Positions 26,201 to 37,800 of a stretch of DNA of 64,000 bases are shown one piece after another. The translations under genes were made by a program, and so were the position numbers. The stretch comes from Himantopus leucocephalus (lineage: Eukaryota > Chordata > Aves > Charadriiformes > Recurvirostridae). The notes under the pieces were generated by a model, which was not told the origin of the DNA, did not search any database, and saw nothing but the letters and a program-made list of their open reading frames with translations. Every line of letters starts with the position of its first letter. Position 1 is the stretch's first letter. The stretch lies in the NCBI GenBank assembly GCA_003993805.1, contig RSEF01000001.1, forward strand, positions 186,943,685 through 187,007,684. The letters are read 5' to 3'.

Positions 26201-27049
26201 AGTTTTGATTTGGGACTGAATTAAAAACAGCTGGGATATTTTTTTCATGAACAAACTGAGGCCTTGGATTAAGACCCAAATATGAAGATGACTGTATCTA
26301 AACCATGCAAACAATATTTGAAAGAATCTGCTATTTCTAATGTATCATTTTTGTTACTGGCATTTATAGACAAAGAAAAAGTAAGAAGAATAGCTTTATT
26401 GGTTTTGCTCTTCTATAAAATGTTCCTACCCATTGAAAAGAAAGAAATATTCACACCTCTTACGGAATATCCACAGTGTGTTGTAGAGGTTAAAATTTGC
26501 AATTATTTTCTGTACCAAACCTGCAGAGATGTTTACTTCCTCTGTTGCTAGCATCATCAAATAAAGCAAACAAGTAATATTCATGCAAAGACAAACAAAA
26601 TAAATGACTCAGGTAATTATAAAAAGAACACTGACCTATTAAAAATGGGTCTGATCTTCAAGAATTTTCAGCATAGCAGTAGTAATGTTATTAAAAATAG
26701 AAGAATCATGACAAGTATTCATTAGAATTTGCATATGTGAGTAAGAATGCACTTAATTACAAATTACTTTCTGCAAATTATTTAGAAGCTGTAAATCAAA
26801 GCAACAAAGAAGAAAGATTTAGGCAGTAAGGGTTCTGAAGAAGTTTCTGATGTTAACGTTCTTAACACCACCACATTGGAGATGCTGCAAGATCTTTCCA
26901 AAACCAAATGGTTTAAAAGAAAAAATGAAGTTCAGAAATACTAATGTTTTGCATATGGACATTTGCCATAGGTAATTGAACACTGTCTCAATTAGATCAG
27001 AATAGATTTTTATATGTAGAAGTACACATGTTAAAATATTGTGTCATTT
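26201..27049. other. AT-rich intergenic sequence
   Basis: Nothing recognisable. An 89-codon frame at 26282-26551 has no domain or codon signal I can support. Confidence 0.5.
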
Positions 27050-27470
27050 GAAGCCAAAATAGCATATGCAAACGAGGAAGTCAAGTAGCAAACTGCAGGT
27101 GTAATAAATTTCATGGATTGTGTAATTTTCATGCAGATTCTTTTTTCAGCCGCAGTCAGCACTGTTGTTTAAATGCTTGTGCAAAGCAACCCCTGCTCTG
27201 CGGTGCTGAGTCAGCATTCCAGGGCGTTCTGTCTCACTGCTAACCCAAATAGGCTGAAGAATCTCACTACCTTGCTGAAACCCTGCCCTCCTGAAGCTGT
27301 GGGGGGCAGCTGGAAGAAAAACGAGTGAAGGGTGAAAGAGAGAAACAGGAATCCAGAAGATGTTGCAGTGCTAAATGCAGAGAATAGGAGACTAGCGTGG
27401 ATATAGGGGTTTAAGAGGAAAGGAAGGAGACAGAGAGAGATAAGAGAGAGAAGGGGAATCCCTGATGCAG
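27050..27470. promoter_or_regulatory. Candidate regulatory block with a perfect T-MARE
   Basis: This block contains TGCTGAGTCAGCA at 27204-27216, an exact 13-bp palindromic T-MARE (the Maf recognition element, also bound by heterodimers of small Maf with CNC factors such as NRF2 and by AP-1 at its TGAGTCA core). A half-MARE-like GTCAGCA lies at 27155-27161, a C/EBP-like TTGTGCAAAG inside a near-palindrome at 27174-27188, and an octamer-like ATGCAAAC at 27066-27073. The right part (27300-27470) becomes purine-rich. Site identity is seen directly; enhancer activity is inference. Confidence 0.4.
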
Positions 27471-28784
27471 CTGGTCAATTTCAACTTCCCTTCACTGCAG
27501 AGGAGCTACTTAGCACTTCACGGAGTACGCGTTTCCCAGGTACAAGCCAAAGTACAGACAATGTATGGAAGAATGATCAAAGTCAATGTTTGAGAGGGTG
27601 ACCAGAAAAAGAACTGAGAAACAATATTAAAAAAAAAAAAAAATTTTTGGGAAAAAAAGGACAGACCCAAAAATCCACAAATTTTTGTTTGTTTTAAAGC
27701 AGGGAAAGGGCATTCCCTAGTGGAAGGAGGAATGTCTCAATTTTCTTGATTATCCGAAGAAAAAAGAAATGTAATTCTTTCACTACCATTTACTATTTAC
27801 TGTCTCAAATTTCTTTCTAGAGTGCAAGATTTTTGCATGGCAACCCATGGAGACCTTGAACCTTAAGTGTACTTAGGTTCTTCATTCTGTAACTGCTGCA
27901 CCCACAAATGCCATGCAGTATTGCTTGACCTCATGAACATTTATTGCTCACATCTGTCATTATAGACAACTACCCAAATATTGACTGTCCCCAGAAAGCA
28001 CTGCTCAGATTAAAATGTAGTTAACATCTTAACGTAGAGACAGTAGTTTCAGTATTTCTCAATACTTGTTCTTTGATATGTCTGTACAGTACATAACTGG
28101 AGGAAAGTTCACAGCCTAGTACTATTATATTTCTATTATTTATTATGCTTACCAGCAGTAAAACAAGATGTCCAGATTCCACTTTACTTGCAAAACTTTC
28201 AGAGCTGATCTTACAAGACAGGTACATAGAGCAATAACATTTGGATGAAGCCAGGAAAAATATTCATTTAGCATTTTCACTGGGCTCTTTGGTTCTCTTG
28301 CTATAGAGCATTCACAGCCTCGAGGGTATTCCTGAATGTTATCTCTGCAGCTGAGTGATTTTTGGAGGTCTCACTGAAGACAAGGGTCACAACCTAGAGT
28401 CCATTCTTATCTGTTTTAATAAAAAATTACAATGAACTGTGCAATCCTCCATTGTCCCCTCAAGCAAAATGAAGGTGAATGTCACTCCTGTCTGTACAGA
28501 CAAGTCTAATTGCAGTATTATGGTCTAGAGCATGAAAATTCACTCCATTGAGGGTTTAACTAAGTCTGTGGAAGCGTTGCAGTTCAATTTGCACATCCCC
28601 AGTTTTACTAAGATTTATCAAAACCACCAAGGAGACTTTTGCTGTTACAAACTGAACTGTGCGTACTGTTTACATCTCAGCTCTATAACAGGTTACTCAA
28701 ACAGTGATTTATTTCTGTGTAATGAAAGTTCTTTTTGTCGAGTTCTCAGGAAAACACAGATACCTTGCAGAGCATGTGATACAC
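27471..28784. other. AT-rich intergenic sequence
   Basis: No supported feature. An A14/T5 tract lies at about 27630-27648. The 115-codon frame at 28532-28879 runs into the CR1 fragment at its 3' end, so its C-terminal third is CR1-derived and the rest is unrecognised. Confidence 0.5.
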
Positions 28785-29010
28785 TGAATGATGGGACCGA
28801 ATGCACCTTCAGCAAGTTTACAGGCAGTAGAAATTTGGAAAGAATGGTTGATACACCAGACAGTTTTGCTGTCCTTTAGGGTGATCTTTTAAAGCCTCAA
28901 CAGGCTGGAGAAACAGAAAACAGGAACCTCATGAAGTTCAACAAAGCAAAATGACAAGTCCTGCACCTGAGGAAGAATAACCCTGTGCTGCCTGATATTA
29001 GTGTACGAAG
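28785..29010 (+). mobile_element. CR1: CR1 LINE fragment (ORF2 reverse-transcriptase end), plus strand
   Basis: Despite decay, the translation follows the CR1 ORF2 region around and after the reverse-transcriptase active site. It reads ECTFSKFTG, where the intact CR1 copy in this window has [10 protein letters not shown]. It continues with VDTPDSFAVL and then NRNLMKFNKAK and VLHLRKNNP after a stop and frame changes. The catalytic Asp-Asp region is lost. The element is truncated at both ends and breaks off near 29010. Confidence 0.85.
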
Positions 29011-31125
29011 TTAGCCACCCACACTTCCCATCAAATGACATTTATGGGCATGTAGATTTTGTGTGACAGTTGTATTAATCCTTCCTCAGTCTAACAGTTC
29101 TCTCTTACAAACCTTCAGCTGTGGGCTATGATCAATCCTTGAGATCAAGTGGAGAATTATGAAAATTACCTTTTTGGAGAAAAGTCTGTACCTATTCATA
29201 CTAAGTTTCTGCAAAAACTCTTAAACAGTCTTGAGCTGCCACCTCATAGAGTTGAGAGAGCAGTGATTATTGGTGTGGCAAGATTTCATCTCCATGGTTG
29301 TCCCCACTGAGAACAGCATGTCTTCTAACCTGCTGATGATCTAATCTCAGCTGAAGCTCACACTGAGCAGCAGCTTGCCTTTAGGAAGAGCTTTGGCTCC
29401 CAGACCCTTCTGGGCTCAGAACCGCTTCAGACACTGGGAATGATCTAGTGGTAGGTACGAATCAAAAATATGCATGAACACCAGGAAAATAAACCTCACA
29501 GACCATGACTATAAGCCATCAAGAAGGGGCTTAATAATTGCTTGGGAGTTAGAGTAAGTGGAAACAGGAAAGCTCTAGAGCTCCAGACATTACTCCCAAA
29601 CCCCCAAACATTTTTTTTTTTCTTTTTAAATCGAGGAACAGACTAGTGTGAAATGCACACACATTCTGGGACATTAGGTCTGTCCGGTATAAGTAATACT
29701 TCTCCCTCTCTGCTCTTCTTCTGATTCCAGGACTTACATCTCAGTATAGGGTATGCCTTGCTGCAGCTGGAACAGTTCATGAATCAAAGTGTTCAAGCCC
29801 CTTTCCTCATCATCTCTCTTAATATGCCAGTTACACACATTAACATTCTTTTGACATATATGAGAAAATACCTTAGGCTCTCCCTGGATGAACAAGACCT
29901 AATATGCAGGTATTTTACTCTCTGGGTGATTACAAAACAAGGGACGTACACTGCAACCATAATGTTTGTTTGTTTATTAAGAGAGCCATTAAAAAAAAAA
30001 ATTCAAAATCTATACAAGCAGATGAAGTCAGCTTTTGTTAGGTGCAGTTAAGAATGCGTTTCATGAGAAAACGGATGTGTTAAGAATGTCCAGTTAAGAA
30101 TGTGTTTCATGAGACATGGACAGTGATATTTTATTGTTGATAAAAACATTGGAAAAAAGCTCAGAGAATCTGGAAACTAACACAGTGAAGAGAATTCTTC
30201 AGGTTGAAATCAACATTTTTACTTGAAGCTTATGTATTTTCAAAGTATCCAACATTATCTTGATTGACTCAAGTCCAAATACTAAAAATACTTTGTTCGT
30301 CCGTAGCGTCACATGCTATAAATGTCCAACCTTTATAATCAAAAATTTAAATACATTAATATTGTGGAAAAAGAATAGACAGCTGTTCTCCAACTCTGCT
30401 CAGTCTGATTTGCTAATCCAAGAGAAGGAAATTAAATCCAAAAGACATTTAAAAAAATTAATCGAGCCTGTTGTCGAGCAGAGAGAAAATCAAGTACCAG
30501 CACATCGTTACTGGAGAAATTGTGTGCTACAAGTAAATGAAAAAAGAGAAACCTTAATAAAGGTGCTTGAAAAATGGGCAACAAAGACTTTGCACTTCTT
30601 CTGCTTGATGATTCTTTAATGGCTGCAATCCTGCAGGATCACAACCAGGAAATAGAGAAGAGTGTCAGTCTTTTGTCGAACAATTACTGTGTAAGTGGTT
30701 AAAGAGATAAGATTATAGTCAGTGGGGACATTGTAATCCATTACTTACAAGAGTAATTTGGTCCTTATTTTCTGGGATCTTGATTCCACAGAAAAAAATA
30801 GCTTCTTTTTTTTTGTAAATTTAAAAAACAGACAAGCCAGCGAGCAAAACTTCCCCATCCATTGTGTAGGAAGCTTCGTTGGTGTTACACCTGACCTCCC
30901 TTCTCAGTGTCTTATTCCCTACATTTCCATAATGCCTGTTAATAAACTTTGATCCAACCTTGCAAGAAAGTTATAGCCAGATACTAGGGGATGTTCAGAT
31001 GGACCTCTTTTAAGCCTAGTGTTCAAAGTAACACATATTAAATGAAAGTAATAAATTGTGGCACATTATCATTATACTATGTGCCTGTATCAGGAATAGT
31101 GTGGTAAGCAGGACTAGGGAAGCGA
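29011..31125. other. Intergenic sequence left of the assembly gap
   Basis: No recognisable gene. The longest frame outside repeats in this part is 119 codons at 30260-30619 (plus), with a Lys/Glu-rich middle (residues 50-75) and no domain I recognise. A 24-bp direct repeat lies at 30045-30068 and 30091-30114. Confidence 0.5.
30045..30114 (+). repeat. 24-bp direct repeat, 46-bp period
   Basis: CAGTTAAGAATGYGTTTCATGAGA occurs at 30045-30068 and 30091-30114 with one mismatch, with a third partial TTAAGAATG between them at about 30080. A local duplication. Confidence 0.85.
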
Positions 31126-31225
31126 NNNNNNNNNNNNNNNNNNNNNNNNNNNNNNNNNNNNNNNNNNNNNNNNNNNNNNNNNNNNNNNNNNNNNNNNNNN
31201 NNNNNNNNNNNNNNNNNNNNNNNNN
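31126..31225. other. Assembly gap of exactly 100 N
   Basis: One hundred consecutive N, the conventional placeholder for a gap of unknown length. The gap borders a polypyrimidine tract on its right, which probably caused the break. Open frames crossing it are meaningless. Confidence 0.98.
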
Positions 31226-31441
31226 CCCCTTTCCCTTTTTCCTTTCCCTTTTTCCTTTCCCTTTTTCCTTTTTCCTTTTTCCTCTCTCTCTTTCTTTTCC
31301 CCTTTTTCTTTTCTCCTTTCTCTTTCAACTTTTTTCTTTTTTTCTTTCCCTTTCCCTTTCTCCTTCCATTTTTAATTTCTCCTTCACCTTCATCTTAGCC
31401 TTTGCTTTTTCCTTTTTCTTTTTTCCTTTTTCCTTTTTTTC
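31226..31441 (+). repeat. Polypyrimidine (CCCTTT-rich) low-complexity tract
   Basis: Over 200 bp almost entirely C and T, starting with about three near-identical 13-bp units (TTTCCCTTTTTCC) and then degenerating. Phe/Pro/Ser-rich frames on the plus strand and Lys/Glu/Gly-rich ones on the minus strand are compositional artefacts. The full tract probably extends into the adjoining gap. Confidence 0.93.
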
Positions 31442-33344
31442 CTATGCTAACATGACATGGACATTTTTTTGAAACACAGAGGCTGATACTAATATATATG
31501 GTTTACAATTGTGTGAAGTACCTAATTTCAAACCCAGATTCAGGCACAATCTCTAAATTATTTTTGGTCTGTTTTTTCTTGTACCAGCTGTTGTAAAATA
31601 CTGCCAGAAAAACAATGTGTTTCTCACTTGACTGCAGACTTTTAAAAATCAGTAGAGCTAGAGGGCATGGCCTGAAGTCAGTCATTCAATATGGCCAGGT
31701 TATAAGGAAGCAAAAAACAAGGAATCCTGAAGTGCTGGAGAGATGTGAGAACAGTCAAAGGCAAACTGATCTGAATGGCAGCCTTGTGCCAGAACCTTCA
31801 TTTCTAAGGACATGTAGCAAAGCTCCTGTGGTGATAAAAAGGATAGAAGATTGGGATTTTTTTAGGTCTTAAAATGACACAGAAAAATCAGCTGGAAACA
31901 ACATGCAGTTTAAGAAACCCTTTATTTAAAGTATCACATTGGTATTGTGTTTTGACCTTTGGCAGGATACTGTGACTTGGTATTGATGACGAAAGAAGAG
32001 AATTGCTTGATTTGAAAAGGTTGCGCTTTATACAGTTCACAATCAGGATAAAAAAATATGAAAATGAAAAAAACCCTTGAACTAATAAGGATCATATAAT
32101 GTATCTATCTTATATTCAAACACAGAGGAGAAAGTAGCATGGAGCACATTTGGACCTTTCTGATTTATTCACAGTGCATGAACCAGCGGCTGTGGCTCTG
32201 TGCAGTCCAACAGCATCTCCCGTACCTCTCCTGTCAAGCTGACAGGATTATGGTTGCAGGTTCCGCAAGAACTAAGGATGCAGTGAAGCACGGGTCTTGG
32301 CTGTGGAATAATGTGAGACAACAGGAACAGATGAGACTTCCTCCACTAGGAAACACCTTGTGTCCATTCTGGCTCCTTCCTTCAGAGGAACTGCCACAAA
32401 ATTGACCTCAGGTCCTATTTATTTCTGTCTCCTATGTATGCTGAAAACCATCCATTGTATCTCTGTACTATCATATATCTTATATTCTACTTCCCTAGCA
32501 TATTTGTACATAATTAGTTCAAAGAATTTAGGACACTGATAATTCAAAGGAAATATAACCCAGACATTTAAAAACAGGGAATGGCAGTGCTGTATTAGTT
32601 AAATATACATGTATTTTAAATTTAAAATAGCACTGTATTTGTGTTGTATCTTCTTCTCAGCCATACAGAACACTTTGGTTTATAGCAGCATGCAGAGCAA
32701 AAAATATAATCCTTTACAAGACCCATCCCTTTGTGACACTGTGCCTTTGGAAGAACTGTTTGTAAAAATCATGGAAGGCTGTGCATGAACAAATCCCATT
32801 TGTAGCAATTAGCCTCAAGAACTGGGAACTTGCTTTATACCACTGTGTACCTCAAAAGCAACAGCAACATAAACAAATTGTTTACCTGTCTTTCAAATGA
32901 TGACCTTTTCAGTGCAAGCAAACAGCTTGTGTAGAAGATAATTCATATTCTAACACAGTGTATCTCTCTCACTCATGATCATTTCTTATACAACAAATTG
33001 TATTTATCCAGGTTTGTTTTCTTTTGAGCAAAGCTAAAGCTCAGGGAGCATGATTCATTGGACAGACCAAGTCCAGCATTAGATAATGGCTGTTTTACCT
33101 TGTAGAGGCAACACTTTTGAATCATAAAGCTCCTCTAACTGGTAGATGGCTCTAAGATACAGGGTCAAATGTCATGGGCACATTCTAAAGTAAAGATCTT
33201 TTGTCCTTGTCTTCCACCTGCAGATGGGATGATTTTTGTCAGTTGACTATTTGAATTCCCACTTCTTGTCCTGAACCACCTTTGCTATCCTAAACTCTGT
33301 GTACTTACTTTACGATGGAGAAGCTGTCACAACAAGTAAGGGCA
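31442..33344. other. Intergenic sequence
   Basis: No supported gene. A GC-richer patch at about 32150-32400 carries an 88-codon frame without recognisable motifs. The rest is AT-rich. Confidence 0.5.
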
Positions 33345-33700
33345 TTACAGAATCCCAGAAAATTTGGCTGTAACGAATTCCGAAGATTCACCTAATCTAT
33401 CCATCTGTTCCAATGCAGCATCCATTATACCCATGTCATTCTTGACAGATTTGTAACCTGTTCCTTAATGCTTCTGACAAAGACCTTCCTGGGCAACATA
33501 TGCTACTAATTCTGTATCATCATCATTAGAATTCTCTTTCTAATATGTATCATGCTTATCCTAAATCCCCTTTGAAATGTAAGATGACTACTTGTTGTAT
33601 TGCTCATAGGCTTGTATTACTCCTTTGAACAACACCCAAAACTGTTGCTTTATGTCTTTCTGTTCTGCAGAAGCCTTTTACAGAATTGAACATTGCCATC
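33345..33700 (-). mobile_element. CR1: Probable very old CR1 fragment, minus strand
   Basis: The left edge reads acagaatcccagaaaatttggctg...ttcacctaatctatccatctgtt, which resembles the degraded complement of an ancient CR1 3' end. A 'cttcctgggcaac' segment near 33485-33497 matches the expected order. The right part is too diverged to follow with certainty. Confidence 0.45.
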
Positions 33701-34643
33701 GTGGACCTTCTGGGTCTTATTTTTTTGGAATTAAGCTATTAATGGACCTGGCATAAAGCCTTGTAGAACCTAGCAGAGAGGTTTTGGTTCAGTACTGAAC
33801 ACTGGACAGCAACAACTTCTCATTCAGTGAGATTTTCTAGCCATTTTACAGTCACATGACAGAAGTTTGATTCAGACTACAATCCTTACATTGCCTATGG
33901 GAATGTTACAAGAGACAGTAAGCCCTAGGTAATAGAGAGGTATAAAGAGTTAAAAACACTTGACTTACCCAGTCCTCACCAAGAATACTGGTAAATTCAT
34001 AGTGAGATTTTTTCCAATTATTAATCTGCTAAAGCTCTTCTTGAAGAGAAGGAGAATTTGTTCCATTTAGAAAATAACAATAGTATCTACCTCTTCTATT
34101 CCTAGCATGGACTAAAATCTTCAGAAGTAGTTCCTAAACTTTGTTTTCTCTGTCCCATTGTGCTGGATACTTGTAGGATCATTCTCTTTGTTATAAGTTT
34201 AACTATTCTGACAGGTGAATGTGTAATAAAACACAAACTTCTCCCTTATTTAACCATATGGATGAATTTACAAGAAAAATTCAAGTATTTGTTTTAATGT
34301 TCAACTATGTCATCTTTAAGTCATTAGGCAGTTTTCACATTTCTGCCTTTAGTTGTGCTTTAAGATAATGACTAAGATAACACACATCCAGGGAACACTA
34401 CAATGTAAAAATGCAACCCTAAAGACTAAAAGCAACAAAGGACAAAAATCTAACTAGAGGGCTTTCAGGCCAATATCTACCCACTGTCCAAGAAAAGAAT
34501 AAGCACAGGTTGTAGAGCAAGGTACTTGGAAGACATATAGTTTGTGATGATGCAATAATGTACATGGTATTAGATGGACTTAATGAAAGAAGTAATTCTT
34601 AGCAATTACTACATCTTAGCTACCATAGTTAAATTTACACTGT

Positions 34644-34669
34644 CCCCACCCCACCCCCAACCCAAACCC
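34644..34669 (-). other. Strong putative G-quadruplex motif on the minus strand (C-rich on plus)
   Basis: The plus strand has five C-runs of 4, 4, 5, 3 and 3 separated by A, A, AA and AAA. The minus strand is therefore five G-runs with loops of 1-3 nt, which is a strong intramolecular quadruplex motif, and the C strand is an i-motif candidate. No adjacent gene is recognisable. Confidence 0.7.
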
Positions 34670-36812
34670 AAACATGTGGTAATAACTGACTTCTGTTTCT
34701 TTTCTGAAAGTGTAAAAAAGTAATGAGAAGATAAGCAATAGAGACTCCAAATCTAGAGGGCATATGTCTTAGCCTCTGTGTGCACAGAGCAGGCTATTAA
34801 ATAACTGAAGTGGCTCATAAGCCACTACACTTGGAGTGACACCTTGCATTGGAGCCAGTTAAGGTAGGCCATCCATGATCTCAGGAGCAAACTGGATGTT
34901 ATGCAGCACCATTTGTGTTGGATATATATAATGTAGCTATCAGACTCTATGATAATCAGATTTCTCAGTTGTGCTCCAAAACTTACAAAGATGTCTTCCC
35001 AAGATTTTCATCAAAAAGCTTGAATAAGAATAAGCTGTGGATCTTGAAATCGTGAAAACACTGCTTTCTTGAATTGATTGCTCCTGTGAGAAACAAAATA
35101 AGAAAGGCTGAATTGAGTACCATTCCTTGCTTTCTGACTTGAGGTACAGCTGTTTGGGCATCTTTCATTTTACAAGGAAAGACCAAATAATTTTGCATTT
35201 TGTCTTTATTAGAATATTGTCAATACTTTACTGCATACAATTTTCCTGCCTTTGTACTTCCTTTTTTTTTTTTAAATTTTCAGAAATAGTGACTTCATGT
35301 TACTAATATAGAGTTTATCCTTTATCATTGAACTTAGCACTTCTGCTGTCTCACCAATATCATCTGGGCTGGACTATGCTTAACAGCATTGATCTGTACA
35401 TGTATTATAGAACAAAGTTAGAAATTTACCCTCTTCTTCAAAGATATGCTGTGCACATAGCTCACTACCCTTCACCATTATCTTAAGGACAGTTTTGGCA
35501 GCTAGTAATTTGGAAGGTGTAATTGTCCTAACAGCCATGAAATGACAAATTGTAGGCTACTGGCTATGACAAGTTCATCTGTTTTTTTCAACCATGCATA
35601 TATATTCCACATGTGATTTAAATAGCTCAAACTAGAAAAGTCAGGAAAATACATATTTGAAAACTAGTCAGCTGTATCCCAGTACTTCTGCTTTTGTCAC
35701 TTAGTTGTCCACATCTGCTCAATTTTCTAGAGTCGGTCTGGCATGTGAGTAACTATTAATGATTTTTTTTCTAAAGTCGGTTTCTTGACAAACCACATAT
35801 TGACCATAATAATAGTAATGTTTTTCTCTGTCACTGGGCAAACATTCATATGGCATGTACTACACCCCAAATAACCTTAGTAAAGTCTCCAAAATATAGT
35901 TTCTTGCACTTTTCCTGGTAAAATAATATTTTCTTCATGAAATAAAATTTCCTTGTAAAATGTAAATTTTCTTCTCTTGAAAAAGAAAGCCTGGTGACTT
36001 TTTGGTATGCTTCTAGAGCAGTTTGGTCATTTTGTGACAGTGTAAAAGGAACTGGAGCTTTGGATTTTCAGCACTCACCTGTCTGAGGTGTAGCAATGAA
36101 TCAGACCGTGGTTCAAGGTTTGCAGAGCCTTTACTAAGTTTCAGCTTCTTCCAACAGCTGCAGTGCTCTTGCTTTAGTTACGCTGTGAGGGTGTCTAGGT
36201 GGAGTATCGGCAATCGCAGCACCTTACTGTGCACATGCTCTGCCTGCAGATCACACTAAATCATGCACAGAAGTGTTCTTTGACATCTCACCACCTATAT
36301 CTTTGCTATTTGTCAAGGATAAGAGTCCTTTGCATTGTGTATAGGGTTGCAGCAGTCTAATATGCACAAGTATTTTTCACAGGTTTTTCCTTAGCCACTG
36401 GCAGCAAGTCATTCCTTCTGAATATGAGCATGCAAAGTCACAGCATCAGTTAATGTGTCAGCAGAGTATGCAACAGCATTGGAGAACCATCAATCCTGTA
36501 CCTGCATTCTGCAAAGTAAATATAGTGAATGATTTATTATGTCTGATTCCCAGTTCTTTCTCCCTTACTTCTGAGCCGCTATGCCTGACTCTGCATGTCT
36601 AGCTTTTTCATTCTAAATGTCTAATAGTTGTGCTTCATTCTAAAGGTTGATAGGAGAATTTCAGTATTTAGGGCAAGAATGTAAGGTTCAGTACTATATG
36701 ATAAATCTACATTTTATCACAGTCGTAGCCTATGTTTGCTATCACCAGTCAAAGCAGCTTCTGAAAGGATGCAAACCCCAAAACCATGCAACCTGTTAAA
36801 CACTAGCAACTT

Positions 36813-36829
36813 TAAAAAAAAAAAAAAAA
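36813..36829 (+). repeat. Poly-A homopolymer
   Basis: Seventeen consecutive A following CTTT. No retroposon body is recognisable upstream. Confidence 0.85.
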
Positions 36830-37704
36830 ATCTTAAATAATGGTTTGTTTATTTTTTGGTCAGGGCTTCACTTGTGACCATAAACCAAGAATACCTTGGT
36901 AACACCCTAGCATGTAACTCAACTCATGTTGACTTAGGAAATTCCTTTCCTCAGCAGCCCTTCACAAAGTAAATACATTTACTCTAGGTACCAAACACCA
37001 ATTCACTACTAAATTTAGAAGTATTTAATATTTTCTGACTGCCTGAAAGCAACAAAAAAGAACACATCTGGGGAAGGTGTGTTAATATTCAATTACATTT
37101 TTTATTTTTTTTTTTTTTAAAACCTGAGTTTTGGAAATTTAACACATATACGTGGACTTCTGCATTTCAGTACTTATCATATTATGATGAATACATGTGG
37201 CGTCTTAGAAGAAGTACTGCTCTTCCTCTGTTTTCTCCTGACTGTGCCTGAATTTAATACCTGACAAGTGATTGAATGCAAATAACAGTTTGTATCAAAA
37301 ATAATGCATTTTCCTGTGCACTCTTTTATCTTTTTGATGGATAACAAGTTAATATAGTTGTGTAATTCAAAGCTTTCTTTCTAGCACAAAGAGTAATTAA
37401 AGTACCAGTTACTCAACAGACTTTTTCACTAGAATGATGCTATTCTAGAGGCAGTTATTATTTTGTATTGAATATTCACAGAGATTGAATAACTTTCCTA
37501 CTAGAAAATCATAACAAAATACCACCATCCAGTAAGAAAAGCAAGGAGCACTTGTTGTTGCTTGTTTGTGACATGGATCCTGGTATCCATTTATCTCTGA
37601 TGTGTCTAATTTTGATTCTTCTCTGGACTGATGACATAAACCAGGCACAGATCCTTTCACGGCAGAAAGATTGGTGAGGAAAACTCTACAAGTCACTTAG
37701 GATG

Positions 37705-37800
37705 GTATTCATCTCACTTAACTTCAGACATCTACATCCAAGTTAATCACTGCATACTCCCTTTATAGTCAATGGAGAGAAATAAGCAGTTTTAGGATGC
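37705..37800 (+). repeat. Copy of an old unnamed interspersed repeat (ATTCATCTCA family)
   Basis: The core ATTCATCTCACTTAACTT lies at 37707-37724. The following 70 bp align at roughly two-thirds identity by eye with 55731-55822, and a reverse-complement core is at 46167-46184. Three copies on both strands point to a dispersed family. I cannot name it from the sequence. Confidence 0.5.

Noticed and set aside
31056..31472. 138-codon plus-strand frame and 83-codon minus-strand frame
   Set aside because: Both cross the 100-N gap and read a polypyrimidine tract, so they have no meaning as proteins.
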